A stretch of DNA of 35,842 bases from Secundilactobacillus angelensis (GCF_012641075.1 NZ_JAAXLJ010000022.1:1-35842); one strand, 5' to 3'. Counted from the stretch's first letter, positions 22,830 to 30,443 are shown. Numbers and translations: made by a program. The notes: a model not told the origin generated them from the letters alone.

Positions 22830-23756
22830 TTAAAAGTCGTAGTCGTCATCGGTCATTTTTTCGGTGTCCGATTCATTGTTTGCAGCCGTTACCTGTTGCA
22901 AAAATTGATTTTGGTCAATCATCAGTTCTTTGAGTTGCGCCACTAGTGAAGACGGTTGAACTTCGTAGACAGCGTTAAAGCCAAGTGACATTAATGCATG
23001 ATTGGCACCATAGGAGGCCAGATTGATGGCTTCGGTGGCATCGTCAAGGTTAGCTTCTAAGAAGTCTTTTTCAGTTTGCATGAGTTGATCAAACTGTGTA
23101 TTAATCCAATACTGCAGTTCGGTTTGATCACTTACAGTGAGTTCTTCAAATCTGAGGCGAAATTTGTAACCAATATAAGCACTAAAAAGGGCGCTACCGC
23201 GGAGAATATTAGCCAACATTTGGTAAGTATTGACGAGAGCCTGTGTTTGAAGTATTGTCCAGTATTTACCAAACGAGAGCCCAGTTTCAGTCAGAATAAA
23301 AAGGGCTTTTTTCTGTAAGGCCATATCGCTAGTGCTCATTTGGGCTAGTTGGTCAATTTCAGCTTGCAGATTGGCATTATCATCTGCCCAAGTAAAACTT
23401 TCACCGCCGTTACCCGGAATCAGAGCCCGGAAAATGGTCGTACAGCTTTTGGCATGGACTGATTTCATAAAGGTAATGGTGTTTAATACGGATTCTTCTT
23501 GTTGAGTTCGCCGATCGTGGCGAATAGCAGGGGTGCCAACTTCTGATTGGTAGACGGCTAACATTGATGTACCTGCCAACATACGAGTAATGGCCTGTTG
23601 TTGAGTATCTGATAGCTGTTGCCAAGCCGTTTGATCATTCGTGATGGGAATCCGAATGTCCAACCAAAAGTTAGTGGTGAGTCGTTCCCACATGTATTTA
23701 TCGAAATTATCTTTAATATCATCCCAGTTAATTGCTTTGTAGTATAAATAGTCCAT
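22830..23756 (-). CDS. NrdF-like protein lacking metal ligands and radical tyrosine (NrdF2)
   Basis: A 308-residue homologue of NrdF encoded between nrdE and the normal nrdF. Aligned with that neighbour, the opening WDDI..MWERLTTNFWLDIRIPITND and the GYKFRL block are well kept. The cofactor site is not: D64 becomes A67, E95 becomes K98, E189 becomes S188, H192 becomes F191, and the radical Y102 becomes C105 (FMKSVHAKSC). Only H101 and E157 remain. The C-terminal DDDYDF docking tail is kept. The frame is intact, so the gene is under selection but cannot hold the usual cofactor. A helper or heterodimer role, as for yeast Rnr4, is a reasonable inference. AAGGAGA is rather far (about 13 bases) from the ATG. 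Confidence 0.9.
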   Translation of the reverse strand: MDYLYYKAINWDDIKDNFDKYMWERLTTNFWLDIRIPITNDQTAWQQLSDTQQQAITRMLAGTSMLAVYQSEVGTPAIRHDRRTQQEESVLNTITFMKSVHAKSCTTIFRALIPGNGGESFTWADDNANLQAEIDQLAQMSTSDMALQKKALFILTETGLSFGKYWTILQTQALVNTYQMLANILRGSALFSAYIGYKFRLRFEELTVSDQTELQYWINTQFDQLMQTEKDFLEANLDDATEAINLASYGANHALMSLGFNAVYEVQPSSLVAQLKELMIDQNQFLQQVTAANNESDTEKMTDDDYDF

Positions 23757-23796
23757 CGTTATTTGTTCGTCTCCTTAATTAGGATTCATGGGTATA

Positions 23797-23812
23797 TGGG
23801 TCTTGTGACCCA
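23797..23812. other. Hairpin between nrdE and nrdF2
   Basis: TGGGTC-TTGT-GACCCA is a perfect 6-base stem in the 106-base gap between the nrdE stop and nrdF2. There is no T-tract, so it may be an RNA-processing or stability element that sets the NrdE:NrdF ratio. Function unknown. Confidence 0.4.
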
Positions 23813-23862
23813 ATAACGTATGCCGGTGTGTTAAACGGACGGTAAGACCCCAAGTGAATTTC

Positions 23863-26031
23863 CTAGATCATGCATGATTCACATTCATTTGCCGTTTTAA
23901 TTTCATCGTCTTCTGTAAACGTTCGAATGTAATAAAGTGACTTAATGCCTTTTGTCCAGGCGTAATTCCGTAACCGGTTAAGGTCTCGGGTTGTCATCTT
24001 TAAATTGTTATTGTCCTTCCACTCGTAAAGGTCAGGTTTCAAAACTGAACGCATAAATAGTGTCAGACTCATGCCTTGATCAATGTGCTTTTGAGCTACG
24101 GCATAGGTGTCAATAATTTTTCGTTGATCAATATCATATGCGGGTGTGTAGTAAGGCAAAGTTTCGTTAGACAGGTAAGGTGCTGGATAGAAGATTGAGC
24201 CTACCTTATTTTCCTGACGTTGTTCTACTAATTGTGTGATTGGATGAAGTGATGCACTTGTTTCATTGACGTACGAAATTGACCCGTTCGGTGCCACAGC
24301 GAGTCTATTACGATGATAAAGGCCGCCAGTAATCACAGCTTGCTTGAGTGCCTTCCAATCTGTAACAGATGGTAATTTAATATTTTTGAAGATTTTTGCA
24401 ACTTTGGTACTCTTAAATTTAAAGTCTGCGTTCAAGTATTGATCGAAGTAACTGCCATCAGCGTACTTTGATTGGTCAAATTTAGCGAAGGTTTCGTGGC
24501 GTTCACGGGCAATTCGATTGCTCGTAACGAGTGAATAGTAGTTTAAAGCTAGGAAGTAGGCATCAGTAAATTCAAGGGCCTCTGGTGAGCCATACTCAAT
24601 TTGGTGGCGTGCAAGGGCAGTATGCAGACCCATAGCCCCTAATCCAATCGTGTGGTAAAGTTCGTTACCATGTTTAACAGTCGGTACTTCCTTAACATCG
24701 GTTGTGTCAGTTACGAGGGTGAGCGCACGAACAGCAACCTCAACTGAGTGACCGAAGTCCGGCGAGTCAATCATATTCATGATATTAGTTGATCCGAGAT
24801 TACATGAAATATCGGTGCCAATTGTCTTGTACGATAGGTCATCATCAAGTTTTGACGGTTCTTGAGGCTGTAAGATCTCACTACAAAGGTTACTCATAAT
24901 AATTTTGCCATCGACAGGGTTAGTTTGGTTGGCCGTATCAATGTTCAAGATGTAAGGATAACCAGATTCTTGTTGGAGTTGAGAAATCTTTTGTTCTAGT
25001 TTCCGCGCGTTAAAGACTGACTTCTTAATATTGGGGTTAGCGACCATGTTGTTATATTCTTTGGTGATATCGATGTAAGCAAATGGCGTACGATATTCAC
25101 GTTCGACATCATAGGGGCTAAAAAGATACATTGGTTCGTTAGTCTTGAGTAATTCATAATATTTATCAGGAACAATCAAACCGAGGGACAAGGTCTTCAC
25201 CCGAATTTTTTCGTCCGCATTTTCCTTTTTGGTATCCAGAAAATGTAAGATGTCAGGATGGAAGACGTTGAGATAAACCACTCCGGCGCCGTTCCGTTGC
25301 CCAAGTTGGTTACTGTAGCTAAATGAGTCTTCAAGTAACTTCATCACTGGTACAACGCCAGACGAGGCGTTGGAAATCTGCTTAATAGGATCACCTGAGG
25401 CGCGCAAGTTTGACAGGTTAACGCCGACGCCCCCACCGATTCGAGATAGTTGAAGGGCAGAATTAACGCCACGTCCAATTGAGAGCATGGAATCGGCCAT
25501 ATCAATTAGGAAACACGACACCATTTCTCCGCGGCGCTTTTTCCCCGCGTTGAGGAAAGTGGGAGTGGCGGGCTGGTAACGCTGTGAAATTAATTCATCG
25601 GCAACGTCATTAGCAAGTTGCTCATCACCGTTTGCAAGGTAGAGAGCATTGAAGACAACACGGTCGATAAAACCTTCCAAGAATTGTTGTCCGTCGTTGG
25701 TTTTCATGGCGTACTGTGTGTAAAACTTGTACGCCCCGAGAAAGCTGCGGAAATGGAAGTGATGGTCTTTCATTCGGTCGAACAAGGACCGCACAAATTC
25801 GTGGGAATACTGATTCAAGATATCTGGATCAATGTAATCTTCGTCGACTAAGTAGTTTAATTTGGCATCCAATGAATCAAATTGTTTAGTCTTTGGTTCG
25901 ACCGTCTCTTCAAAATAGGCCTTGAGGGCTTCTTGATCATAATGTAGCGGAATTTCTCCGTTGCTTGGGATATTTACGAGGTTATTTAAGTAAAAATAGG
26001 TATTTTCCATTTCTGGGGTGCTAGTTACCAT
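23863..26031 (-). CDS. nrdE: Class Ib ribonucleotide reductase large subunit NrdE
   Basis: A 722-residue catalytic subunit that reduces ribonucleoside diphosphates to deoxy forms. Active-site residues are present: redox cysteine C173 (EMVSCFL), the thiyl-radical cysteine with its neighbours in SNLCSE (N381, C383, E385), the partner C410 (ISCNLGSTN) and the C-terminal shuttle CESC (C717, C720). Length is normal for NrdE and the N-terminal ATP-cone of NrdA is absent, as usual for class Ib. AAGGAG lies eight to nine bases before the ATG. It follows nrdI by six bases. No nrdH glutaredoxin gene is in the operon; reductant must come from the chromosome. Confidence 0.96.
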   Translation of the reverse strand: MVTSTPEMENTYFYLNNLVNIPSNGEIPLHYDQEALKAYFEETVEPKTKQFDSLDAKLNYLVDEDYIDPDILNQYSHEFVRSLFDRMKDHHFHFRSFLGAYKFYTQYAMKTNDGQQFLEGFIDRVVFNALYLANGDEQLANDVADELISQRYQPATPTFLNAGKKRRGEMVSCFLIDMADSMLSIGRGVNSALQLSRIGGGVGVNLSNLRASGDPIKQISNASSGVVPVMKLLEDSFSYSNQLGQRNGAGVVYLNVFHPDILHFLDTKKENADEKIRVKTLSLGLIVPDKYYELLKTNEPMYLFSPYDVEREYRTPFAYIDITKEYNNMVANPNIKKSVFNARKLEQKISQLQQESGYPYILNIDTANQTNPVDGKIIMSNLCSEILQPQEPSKLDDDLSYKTIGTDISCNLGSTNIMNMIDSPDFGHSVEVAVRALTLVTDTTDVKEVPTVKHGNELYHTIGLGAMGLHTALARHQIEYGSPEALEFTDAYFLALNYYSLVTSNRIARERHETFAKFDQSKYADGSYFDQYLNADFKFKSTKVAKIFKNIKLPSVTDWKALKQAVITGGLYHRNRLAVAPNGSISYVNETSASLHPITQLVEQRQENKVGSIFYPAPYLSNETLPYYTPAYDIDQRKIIDTYAVAQKHIDQGMSLTLFMRSVLKPDLYEWKDNNNLKMTTRDLNRLRNYAWTKGIKSLYYIRTFTEDDEIKTANECESCMI

Positions 26032-26037
26032 TAGGGA

Positions 26038-26496
26038 TTACTCCTTCGTTGTTTGAAAACAAAATTGATTGCGATAGGTTAAGATGGCATCGGCAATGCG
26101 AGGAATGTCGTGTGCGGTGCCACGTAGCTCAAAATCGGTAATGTAAGGAAAATCGAAGTGTTTAGCATATTGTTTAGCCGTGAGTGCAAACTGCTTATTA
26201 AAATTACGATTACCGCTACCGATAATACCGTAGCAATGCTGGTAATTGCCTTCGTACGCGAGGTAATCTCCCAAAATAGTGGTTAATATTTCAGTATAAC
26301 CGTTATTAACCCCATTACCACCTTTAAGAAAGGCTGGTAGGAAGGTAACAAACGGCTGGTCAAGAGTGGTGAATTCAGGGTGTTCTTTAACATTAATTGA
26401 ACTAACCCGAACATGACGTTCTTTCTCAAAGTATGTTGTCAGTCTGCTAATAAAATATTTCGTGTTGCCACTCAAACTGATGTAGAGAATATTTAT
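26038..26496 (-). CDS. nrdI: NrdI flavodoxin-like protein; start codon appears to be ATA
   Basis: NrdI supplies the oxidant that builds the Mn-tyrosyl cofactor of NrdF. The frame has the FMN loop SLSGNTKYFI, then FLPAFLKGGNGVNNGYTEIL and GIIGSGNRNFN, all typical. The first beta strand NILYIS is coded upstream of the first usable start codon (TTG 26475), so starting there would destroy the fold. Reading further upstream gives ATA-AAT-ATT-CTC, that is x-NILYISLSGNT, with the expected ATG replaced by ATA at 26494-26496, just after GGAA. Either a rare ATA start is used, expression is low, or one base is wrong. With this start the protein has 152 residues, normal for the family. First gene of the nrd operon. 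Confidence 0.85.
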   Translation of the reverse strand: MNILYISLSGNTKYFISRLTTYFEKERHVRVSSINVKEHPEFTTLDQPFVTFLPAFLKGGNGVNNGYTEILTTILGDYLAYEGNYQHCYGIIGSGNRNFNKQFALTAKQYAKHFDFPYITDFELRGTAHDIPRIADAILTYRNQFCFQTTKE

Positions 26497-26522
26497 GGTT
26501 TCCGTAACTAATCATCGTCCTT

Positions 26523-26578
26523 TTTCTATATATAGTGGTTAGACGATCATTGTAGCACTATATGTGGTGTCTATGCAA
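26523..26578 (-). promoter_or_regulatory. nrd promoter with two NrdR boxes
   Basis: Two 16-base palindromes of the NrdR type (consensus ACACTATATATAGTGT) are centred at 26530.5 and 26562.5, 32 bases or three helical turns apart. Between them the minus strand has TACAAT preceded by TGC (plus 26549-26554) with TTGCAT 18 bases upstream (plus 26573-26578). NrdR is an ATP/dATP-sensing repressor, so the plasmid operon should answer to the host's nucleotide pool. Confidence 0.8.
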
Positions 26579-26588
26579 ATTGGTGGAC

Positions 26589-26801
26589 GATCTGATTGAT
26601 CTACAAATTGTGTTGAATATAAAGATTCATGCGAGGTGGCTAAAATGGGCCCACCGTTGGTATTTTAAGCTGCACTAAGAGACGATAAACGGGACTTTTA
26701 ATGAATGGAAGCAAGCTCCCAGGACCCGGCTCACAGTTTGCACCAAAGGCCTTGTTATCAATTGAGAAGAGCACACTGTACGGTTCATGATCAAAAAATG
26801 T
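26589..26801 (-). pseudogene. Relic of a umuC 5' end
   Basis: The stretch matches the first part of the intact umuC gene (18721-19020) with many substitutions. Its start codon has become ACA (26799-26801). About 125 bases are missing at 26640: the join falls between two GTGGC copies that are separate in the intact gene, which suggests slippage deletion. The upstream region continues to match, including a ruined SOS box and the toxin antisense promoter. Non-functional. Confidence 0.75.
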
Positions 26802-26923
26802 TTTGATTATGTCTACTAGTTTTTACCTTTGTTTTAGTACAAAAAAACGTGCGTCCCCTAGAACTATTAGAAAGTTAATTTAAAATAGTCGAAGGATAAT
26901 TAAAGGCATGCTATAATGCGGGG

Positions 26924-27043
26924 AAGAAAAAGAAGCCCTGCGTGAACGGAGCTTCTCAGACAAGCCGCTTTAAAGGCGGTGGTCTAGATTACAAAATACA
27001 TTGTCGCCTTGTAACCGACCAAAGTTACGCAGGGCGGGTTTTT
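26924..27043 (+). ncRNA. Antisense RNA of Hol-Tox cassette 3
   Basis: TGCTATAAT (26909-26917) starts it; a terminator with stem around 27003-27015 / 27024-27036 and T 27039-27043 ends it. The core GCCGCTTTAAAGGCGGTGG matches cassette 1 closely. The antisense promoter and terminator are whole, while the toxin side is damaged. Confidence 0.6.
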
Positions 27044-27131
27044 ATTTGTGGTGCTTGTCGATATAACTGAGGAGCGCGATTAAAAACGGGCCAAACAGCA
27101 ATATCAACGAGCGTGTCTGGAAGGCGCTCAT
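27042..27131 (-). pseudogene. Hol-Tox toxin, cassette 3, promoterless
   Basis: A 29-residue frame colinear with cassette 1. It begins MSAFQTRSLILLFGPFLIAL and ends SYIDKHHK. Changes such as T-R in place of T-L and G-P in place of G-T put a charge and a proline into the membrane segment. The leader matches cassette 1 only to about 27195, where an unrelated truncated gene takes over, so the toxin has lost its own promoter and the 5' matching block. It is probably a decayed toxin with a surviving antisense gene. Confidence 0.65.
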
Positions 27132-27165
27132 TGGCTGTGAAATCTTCCTGAAGATTATTCCATGT

Positions 27166-27267
27166 TCACATGGCCTCACCTAGCAGGGGATCAGACTGTC
27201 CTTTATTAAAAAGTGCAGCGACTTTTTCGAAATACGATTTATCTAATAGATGCTCATTATGTTTCAT
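27166..27267 (-). pseudogene. N-terminal gene fragment fused to toxin cassette 3
   Basis: A good start (AGGAGAG, then ATG at 27267) opens a 33-residue frame, MKHNEHLLDKSYFEKVAALF and on, with TATAAT on the minus strand at plus 27321-27326. After about 23 codons it runs into the leader of toxin cassette 3 and stops. I do not recognise the parent protein. Its live promoter could read through into the toxin frame of cassette 3. Confidence 0.5.
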
Positions 27268-27327
27268 CTTTTTCTCTCCTTACTTATGTCATTAAGTAAT
27301 GACACGCTTCTAACCCTTTAATTATAC

Positions 27328-27377
27328 AGCATCAAAAAGAGGTCACAACTGTTAAGTTGTGGCCTGCTTTTTGATGC
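27328..27377. terminator. Strong bidirectional hairpin
   Basis: AGCATCAAAAAG-AGG-TCACAACT pairs with AGTTGTGG-CCT-GCTTTTTGATGCT, about 23 bases per arm with one bulge and one G-T pair, loop GTTA. T-rich runs on both strands allow two-way termination. It separates the truncated gene from the RelB relic. Confidence 0.6.
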
Positions 27378-27393
27378 TAATTCTCTTTTTCAC

Positions 27394-27570
27394 CAACAGA
27401 TTAAGAAACAAGCTGCTGAGATATTTGATGATCTAGATCTAAATCTTTCAATTTCCATAAACATCTTTATTTCAGAAAAACATAACTGACGGAAGTTTAC
27501 CTTTGAGATTGAGAATCCAATTTATAGTGAGGCCAACCAGATAGAACTGAATCGTCATTTCAAAGCATAG
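27394..27570 (+). pseudogene. RelB/DinJ antitoxin relic
   Basis: One frame reads IKKQAAEIFDDLDLNLSISI, a clear RelB/DinJ helix, then hits an internal stop, and resumes with FEIENPIYSEANQIELNRHF to a TAG at 27568-27570. The start codon and first strand are missing. It stands 53 bases before a YoeB remnant, the usual partner. Dead gene. Confidence 0.7.
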
Positions 27571-27623
27571 CTAATAATAAGAATCTCCATGCTCATTAAT
27601 TTCCAGACAATAGAGATTGATAA

Positions 27624-27850
27624 ATGACATCAGTTAAATTTTTAGGTGAAACATGGCATGAGTATGTTGTCTGGCAGATTGAAGACCAAAGAGCTTTAAG
27701 TCATATCAATAATTTAATAAAACTAATTCAGAGCGATGGGGTAGGATTGGGTCTAAGAAAGCTAAATTCCTTTTTTATTCTTGGTAAATTGTCGAATACT
27801 GCTGATATAAAATAGATATAATCGTTGTTATACCAAGGATGCAACTGCTG
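27624..27850 (+). pseudogene. YoeB/Txe toxin relic
   Basis: The frame opens MTSVKFLGETWHEYVVWQIE and continues with NNLIKLIQSDG, as in YoeB/Txe mRNA endonucleases. It then becomes unlike the family, with stops at 27813 and 27819, although SLLYQ after them resembles the late RLVYQ segment. Catalytic residues near the C-terminus are lost. With the relic before it, this was a RelB-YoeB system. Confidence 0.65.
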
Positions 27851-27932
27851 GTTGTCAGATTGCTCAAATAATATGCATGCATTCTTAGAAGACCTGTTAG
27901 ATAGTAATGTGGTGGAAGGGAAGTTTTGCTGA

Positions 27933-28274
27933 ATGATTTTAGGGCAACGAATTCGAGAGGAACGTGAAAGAAGGAACTGGACTCAAAATGACTTAGCTGA
28001 ACTATTAAATGTTAGTAGACAGTCTATTTCAAAATGGGAAATTGGCTCAGCCTATCCTGATATTGAAAGATTAATTCAGATTAGTGATTTATTTGAAGTT
28101 AGTTTAGATAGTCTTATCCGTGGAGACGAAAAGTTTCAAAAAAAGATTAAAGTAGAGAGCTCTAAAGTTGGTATGACTTTTTGGGACTTTATGAGTTATC
28201 GCTGGTGGGTAATCTTTGTTGTTGCATGGTGTTTGGCTTGGCTGTTACCAGTCATCATTCATGCACTTAAATAA
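27933..28274 (+). CDS. XRE-family regulator with a C-terminal membrane helix
   Basis: A 113-residue protein. The N-terminal half is a Cro/CI-type helix-turn-helix: LGQRIREERERRNWTQNDLA and SRQSISKWEIGSAYPDIERL. After a short linker residues about 90-111 (WWVIFVVAWCLAWLLPVIIH) form one membrane helix. Such membrane-bound XRE proteins often regulate the transporter they are coded with. GGAAGGG precedes the ATG. The ABC ATPase begins 19 bases after its stop. It probably senses membrane stress or a peptide and controls the operon; this is inferred from design and position. Confidence 0.88.
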   Translation: MILGQRIREERERRNWTQNDLAELLNVSRQSISKWEIGSAYPDIERLIQISDLFEVSLDSLIRGDEKFQKKIKVESSKVGMTFWDFMSYRWWVIFVVAWCLAWLLPVIIHALK

Positions 28275-28293
28275 AAATAAAGGAGTGGCAGTG

Positions 28294-28989
28294 ATGACAG
28301 AATACATTTTAAAGACAAAACAGTTAACTAAAAAATTCAAGAATAACATTGTTTTAAATCATATTAATTTGGAAATACCGAAAGGGAAGATTTATGGATT
28401 ACTAGGAATCAATGGAGCTGGAAAGTCGACTACCATGAAGATTATTACCGGAATTATTACCAGTTTTGAAGGTGAAATGAAATTCAATGGACAACCATGG
28501 AGACGATCAAGTTTAAATAAAATAGGGGCCTTAATCGAATATCCGGCAGCATATGAGAACTTAACAGCGTATGACAACATGAAAATTGTTGCTTTAGAAG
28601 AAGATTTACCACTTGACGGGATTCCAATAACCTTAAATCGTTTGAATATTAATGACACTGGTAATAAAAAAGTGAAAAATTTTTCATTAGGTATGAAACA
28701 ACGATTAGGAATTGCCATGGCGATGTTGAAAAATCCAGATTTTTTAATTTTAGATGAGCCTTTTAATGGCCTTGATCCCTATGGAATTAAAGAGTTAAAA
28801 GAATACTTAAAGGAGCTTACTGAAAATGGAAAGACAGTCATGATTTCCAGTCACATTCTTCCGGAACTTCAAGATATTGCGGAGTATATTGGTATCATCA
28901 ATAATGGTTCGCTAGTTTACCAGCAGGCAGTGACGGGCAAAGAAGATTTAAACCAAATATTCTTTGAAAAGACCCAGGAAGGGAGTTAA
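28294..28989 (+). CDS. ABC transporter ATPase, bacitracin/lantibiotic-immunity type
   Basis: A 231-residue ATPase with Walker A GINGAGKST (38-46), signature SLGMKQR (131-137) and Walker B FLILDEP (150-156). The segment IEYPAAYENLTAYDNM after the Q-loop region and the overall length match BcrA/LanF-type ATPases. These pump or pull peptides away from the membrane and give resistance to bacitracin or lantibiotics. The start is ATG 28294, after AAAGGAGTGG; the open frame upstream overlaps the regulator gene. Two permeases follow with 2-base gaps. There is no bacteriocin gene close by, so the target peptide is unknown. Confidence 0.92.
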   Translation: MTEYILKTKQLTKKFKNNIVLNHINLEIPKGKIYGLLGINGAGKSTTMKIITGIITSFEGEMKFNGQPWRRSSLNKIGALIEYPAAYENLTAYDNMKIVALEEDLPLDGIPITLNRLNINDTGNKKVKNFSLGMKQRLGIAMAMLKNPDFLILDEPFNGLDPYGIKELKEYLKELTENGKTVMISSHILPELQDIAEYIGIINNGSLVYQQAVTGKEDLNQIFFEKTQEGS

Positions 28990-28991
28990 TC

Positions 28992-29756
28992 ATGCAGACA
29001 GCTTCAAAAATTGAAATGTTAAAGACAAAGGACAGTACTTATTTGAAAACTGCTTTGGTCCTACCTTGTATTTTCTTAGTATTTACGTTAATGACCATAT
29101 TGTCATCAACAAATCCTACAGGTATGGCTGATGGAGTTAGTATCATTCAATCTAACATTTTTAATCTGTGGGGATTAATATTGTTGCCCATTTGTATTGT
29201 GGTGATCATTAGTAGTGATTTTCAGCAAGAATCTAGAGCGCTGGGAAGACAACGGGCTCTGGCCAACAACTGGTCTCTGAAATGGATGTATCTGGCAAAA
29301 ACATTAAAATTCTGGTTGCTAGTTTTACTTTCTCAACTAGTTCTGGTTGTTATTGTGTTGATCAGTAATTTATTGACAACTAAAATAGTTGGCAATTTTC
29401 CATTATTGTTTTGTACTTCTTTAGTTATTTGGATTGGCGGCTTGCCACTAATCGTAATTAATATGTATTTACTAAGCTATCTGAATGCCATTATGGTCAG
29501 CATACTAAACTTATTTATTTCTATTGGAAGTACCTTTTTAGGAATAACACTAGCCCCATGGTTCTGGATTGATCCATGGGTATACGCATTGCGGACAACA
29601 ACACTACTAAGGAGTAATCCCAACGGGACAATTCTAACTACCGGTAATACTTTGGTAAATGATACTAGCTTCATATATTTAATTCTGTTATCTGTTACCT
29701 TTTGGGTAATAATTAATTATTTATACGCAATAATTATCGACAGAAAGGTGGCGTAG
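28992..29756 (+). CDS. ABC-2 permease subunit 1 (lantibiotic-immunity LanE/G-like)
   Basis: A 254-residue membrane protein with about six helices: a first one near residues 20-40, then pairs across the rest, ending at TFWVIINYLYAIII. It follows the ATPase stop by two bases, after GAAGGGAG. The arrangement ATPase plus two unlike permeases of 220-250 residues is that of LanFEG and related immunity exporters. Conserved acidic residues in the cytosolic loop after helix 2 (SSDFQQESRALGRQRALANN) would contact the ATPase. Confidence 0.85.
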   Translation: MQTASKIEMLKTKDSTYLKTALVLPCIFLVFTLMTILSSTNPTGMADGVSIIQSNIFNLWGLILLPICIVVIISSDFQQESRALGRQRALANNWSLKWMYLAKTLKFWLLVLLSQLVLVVIVLISNLLTTKIVGNFPLLFCTSLVIWIGGLPLIVINMYLLSYLNAIMVSILNLFISIGSTFLGITLAPWFWIDPWVYALRTTTLLRSNPNGTILTTGNTLVNDTSFIYLILLSVTFWVIINYLYAIIIDRKVA

Positions 29757-29758
29757 CA

Positions 29759-30430
29759 TTGCTTAAAGTAACTTTTCTTAAAATTAAGCATCAACCATTT
29801 CTCCTAGGTGTTTTGACCTTAGTTATTGGTTATGGATTGTTAATTGTTTGGAAGATGCGATCTAGTCCTGATAATAGTGATATTTGGTTTAAAAATGGTC
29901 TAGTCTATTTAAATTGTCTGACCCCCTTTTTGATTAGCTTAATTATTGCTATTCAAAGGAAATTTGAAGATCAAAGGCCTAATTTTTATAGTGTTTTATC
30001 ATCTCCTAGCCGAACAAAATGGTTGTTAGCTTTCTCACTAGGAGCCTACACCATCTGGTTAATGAATCTATTAACCTTTAGTTTGTTATTTTGGATTTTT
30101 ACCAAGGTGCCCTTTAGTGAATACGTTAATTTATGGGTGAGCGAAGCATTTTTAGGAATGATTTGGGTACCAATTATTGAATATTTTGGAATTATTCATA
30201 GTTATTTAGCAAGCATAGTTGTTGGCGTTATGACCATTCCGTTTACGATCTATTATGGAACGACTCAATTAGGGATTGATTTATGGAAAATGATACCTTG
30301 GGTATATAGCATAAAAATATATCTAATCCCTAAGTCACAATTAATTTGGATGATTTTAGTCATTTTGATTTGTACGTTACTGGAACAATTATTGGTTAAT
30401 TGGTGCTTTAACAATTGGACAGGTAGATAA
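29759..30430 (+). CDS. ABC-2 permease subunit 2 (lantibiotic-immunity LanG-like)
   Basis: A 223-residue protein with about six membrane helices and a charged loop AIQRKFEDQRPNFYSVLSSP that resembles the ATPase-contact loop of subunit 1. It starts with TTG two bases after the preceding stop, seven bases after AAGGTGG. With subunit 1 it would form the heterodimeric channel. Expression should follow the ATPase through coupling. Confidence 0.85.
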   Translation: MLKVTFLKIKHQPFLLGVLTLVIGYGLLIVWKMRSSPDNSDIWFKNGLVYLNCLTPFLISLIIAIQRKFEDQRPNFYSVLSSPSRTKWLLAFSLGAYTIWLMNLLTFSLLFWIFTKVPFSEYVNLWVSEAFLGMIWVPIIEYFGIIHSYLASIVVGVMTIPFTIYYGTTQLGIDLWKMIPWVYSIKIYLIPKSQLIWMILVILICTLLEQLLVNWCFNNWTGR

Positions 30431-30443
30431 GGAGAGATTAAAA

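Noticed and set aside
22830-23756. NrdF2 as a metal-free class Ie R2
   Set aside because: Class Ie proteins keep the tyrosine that carries the DOPA radical. Here it is cysteine, and one histidine ligand is also lost.
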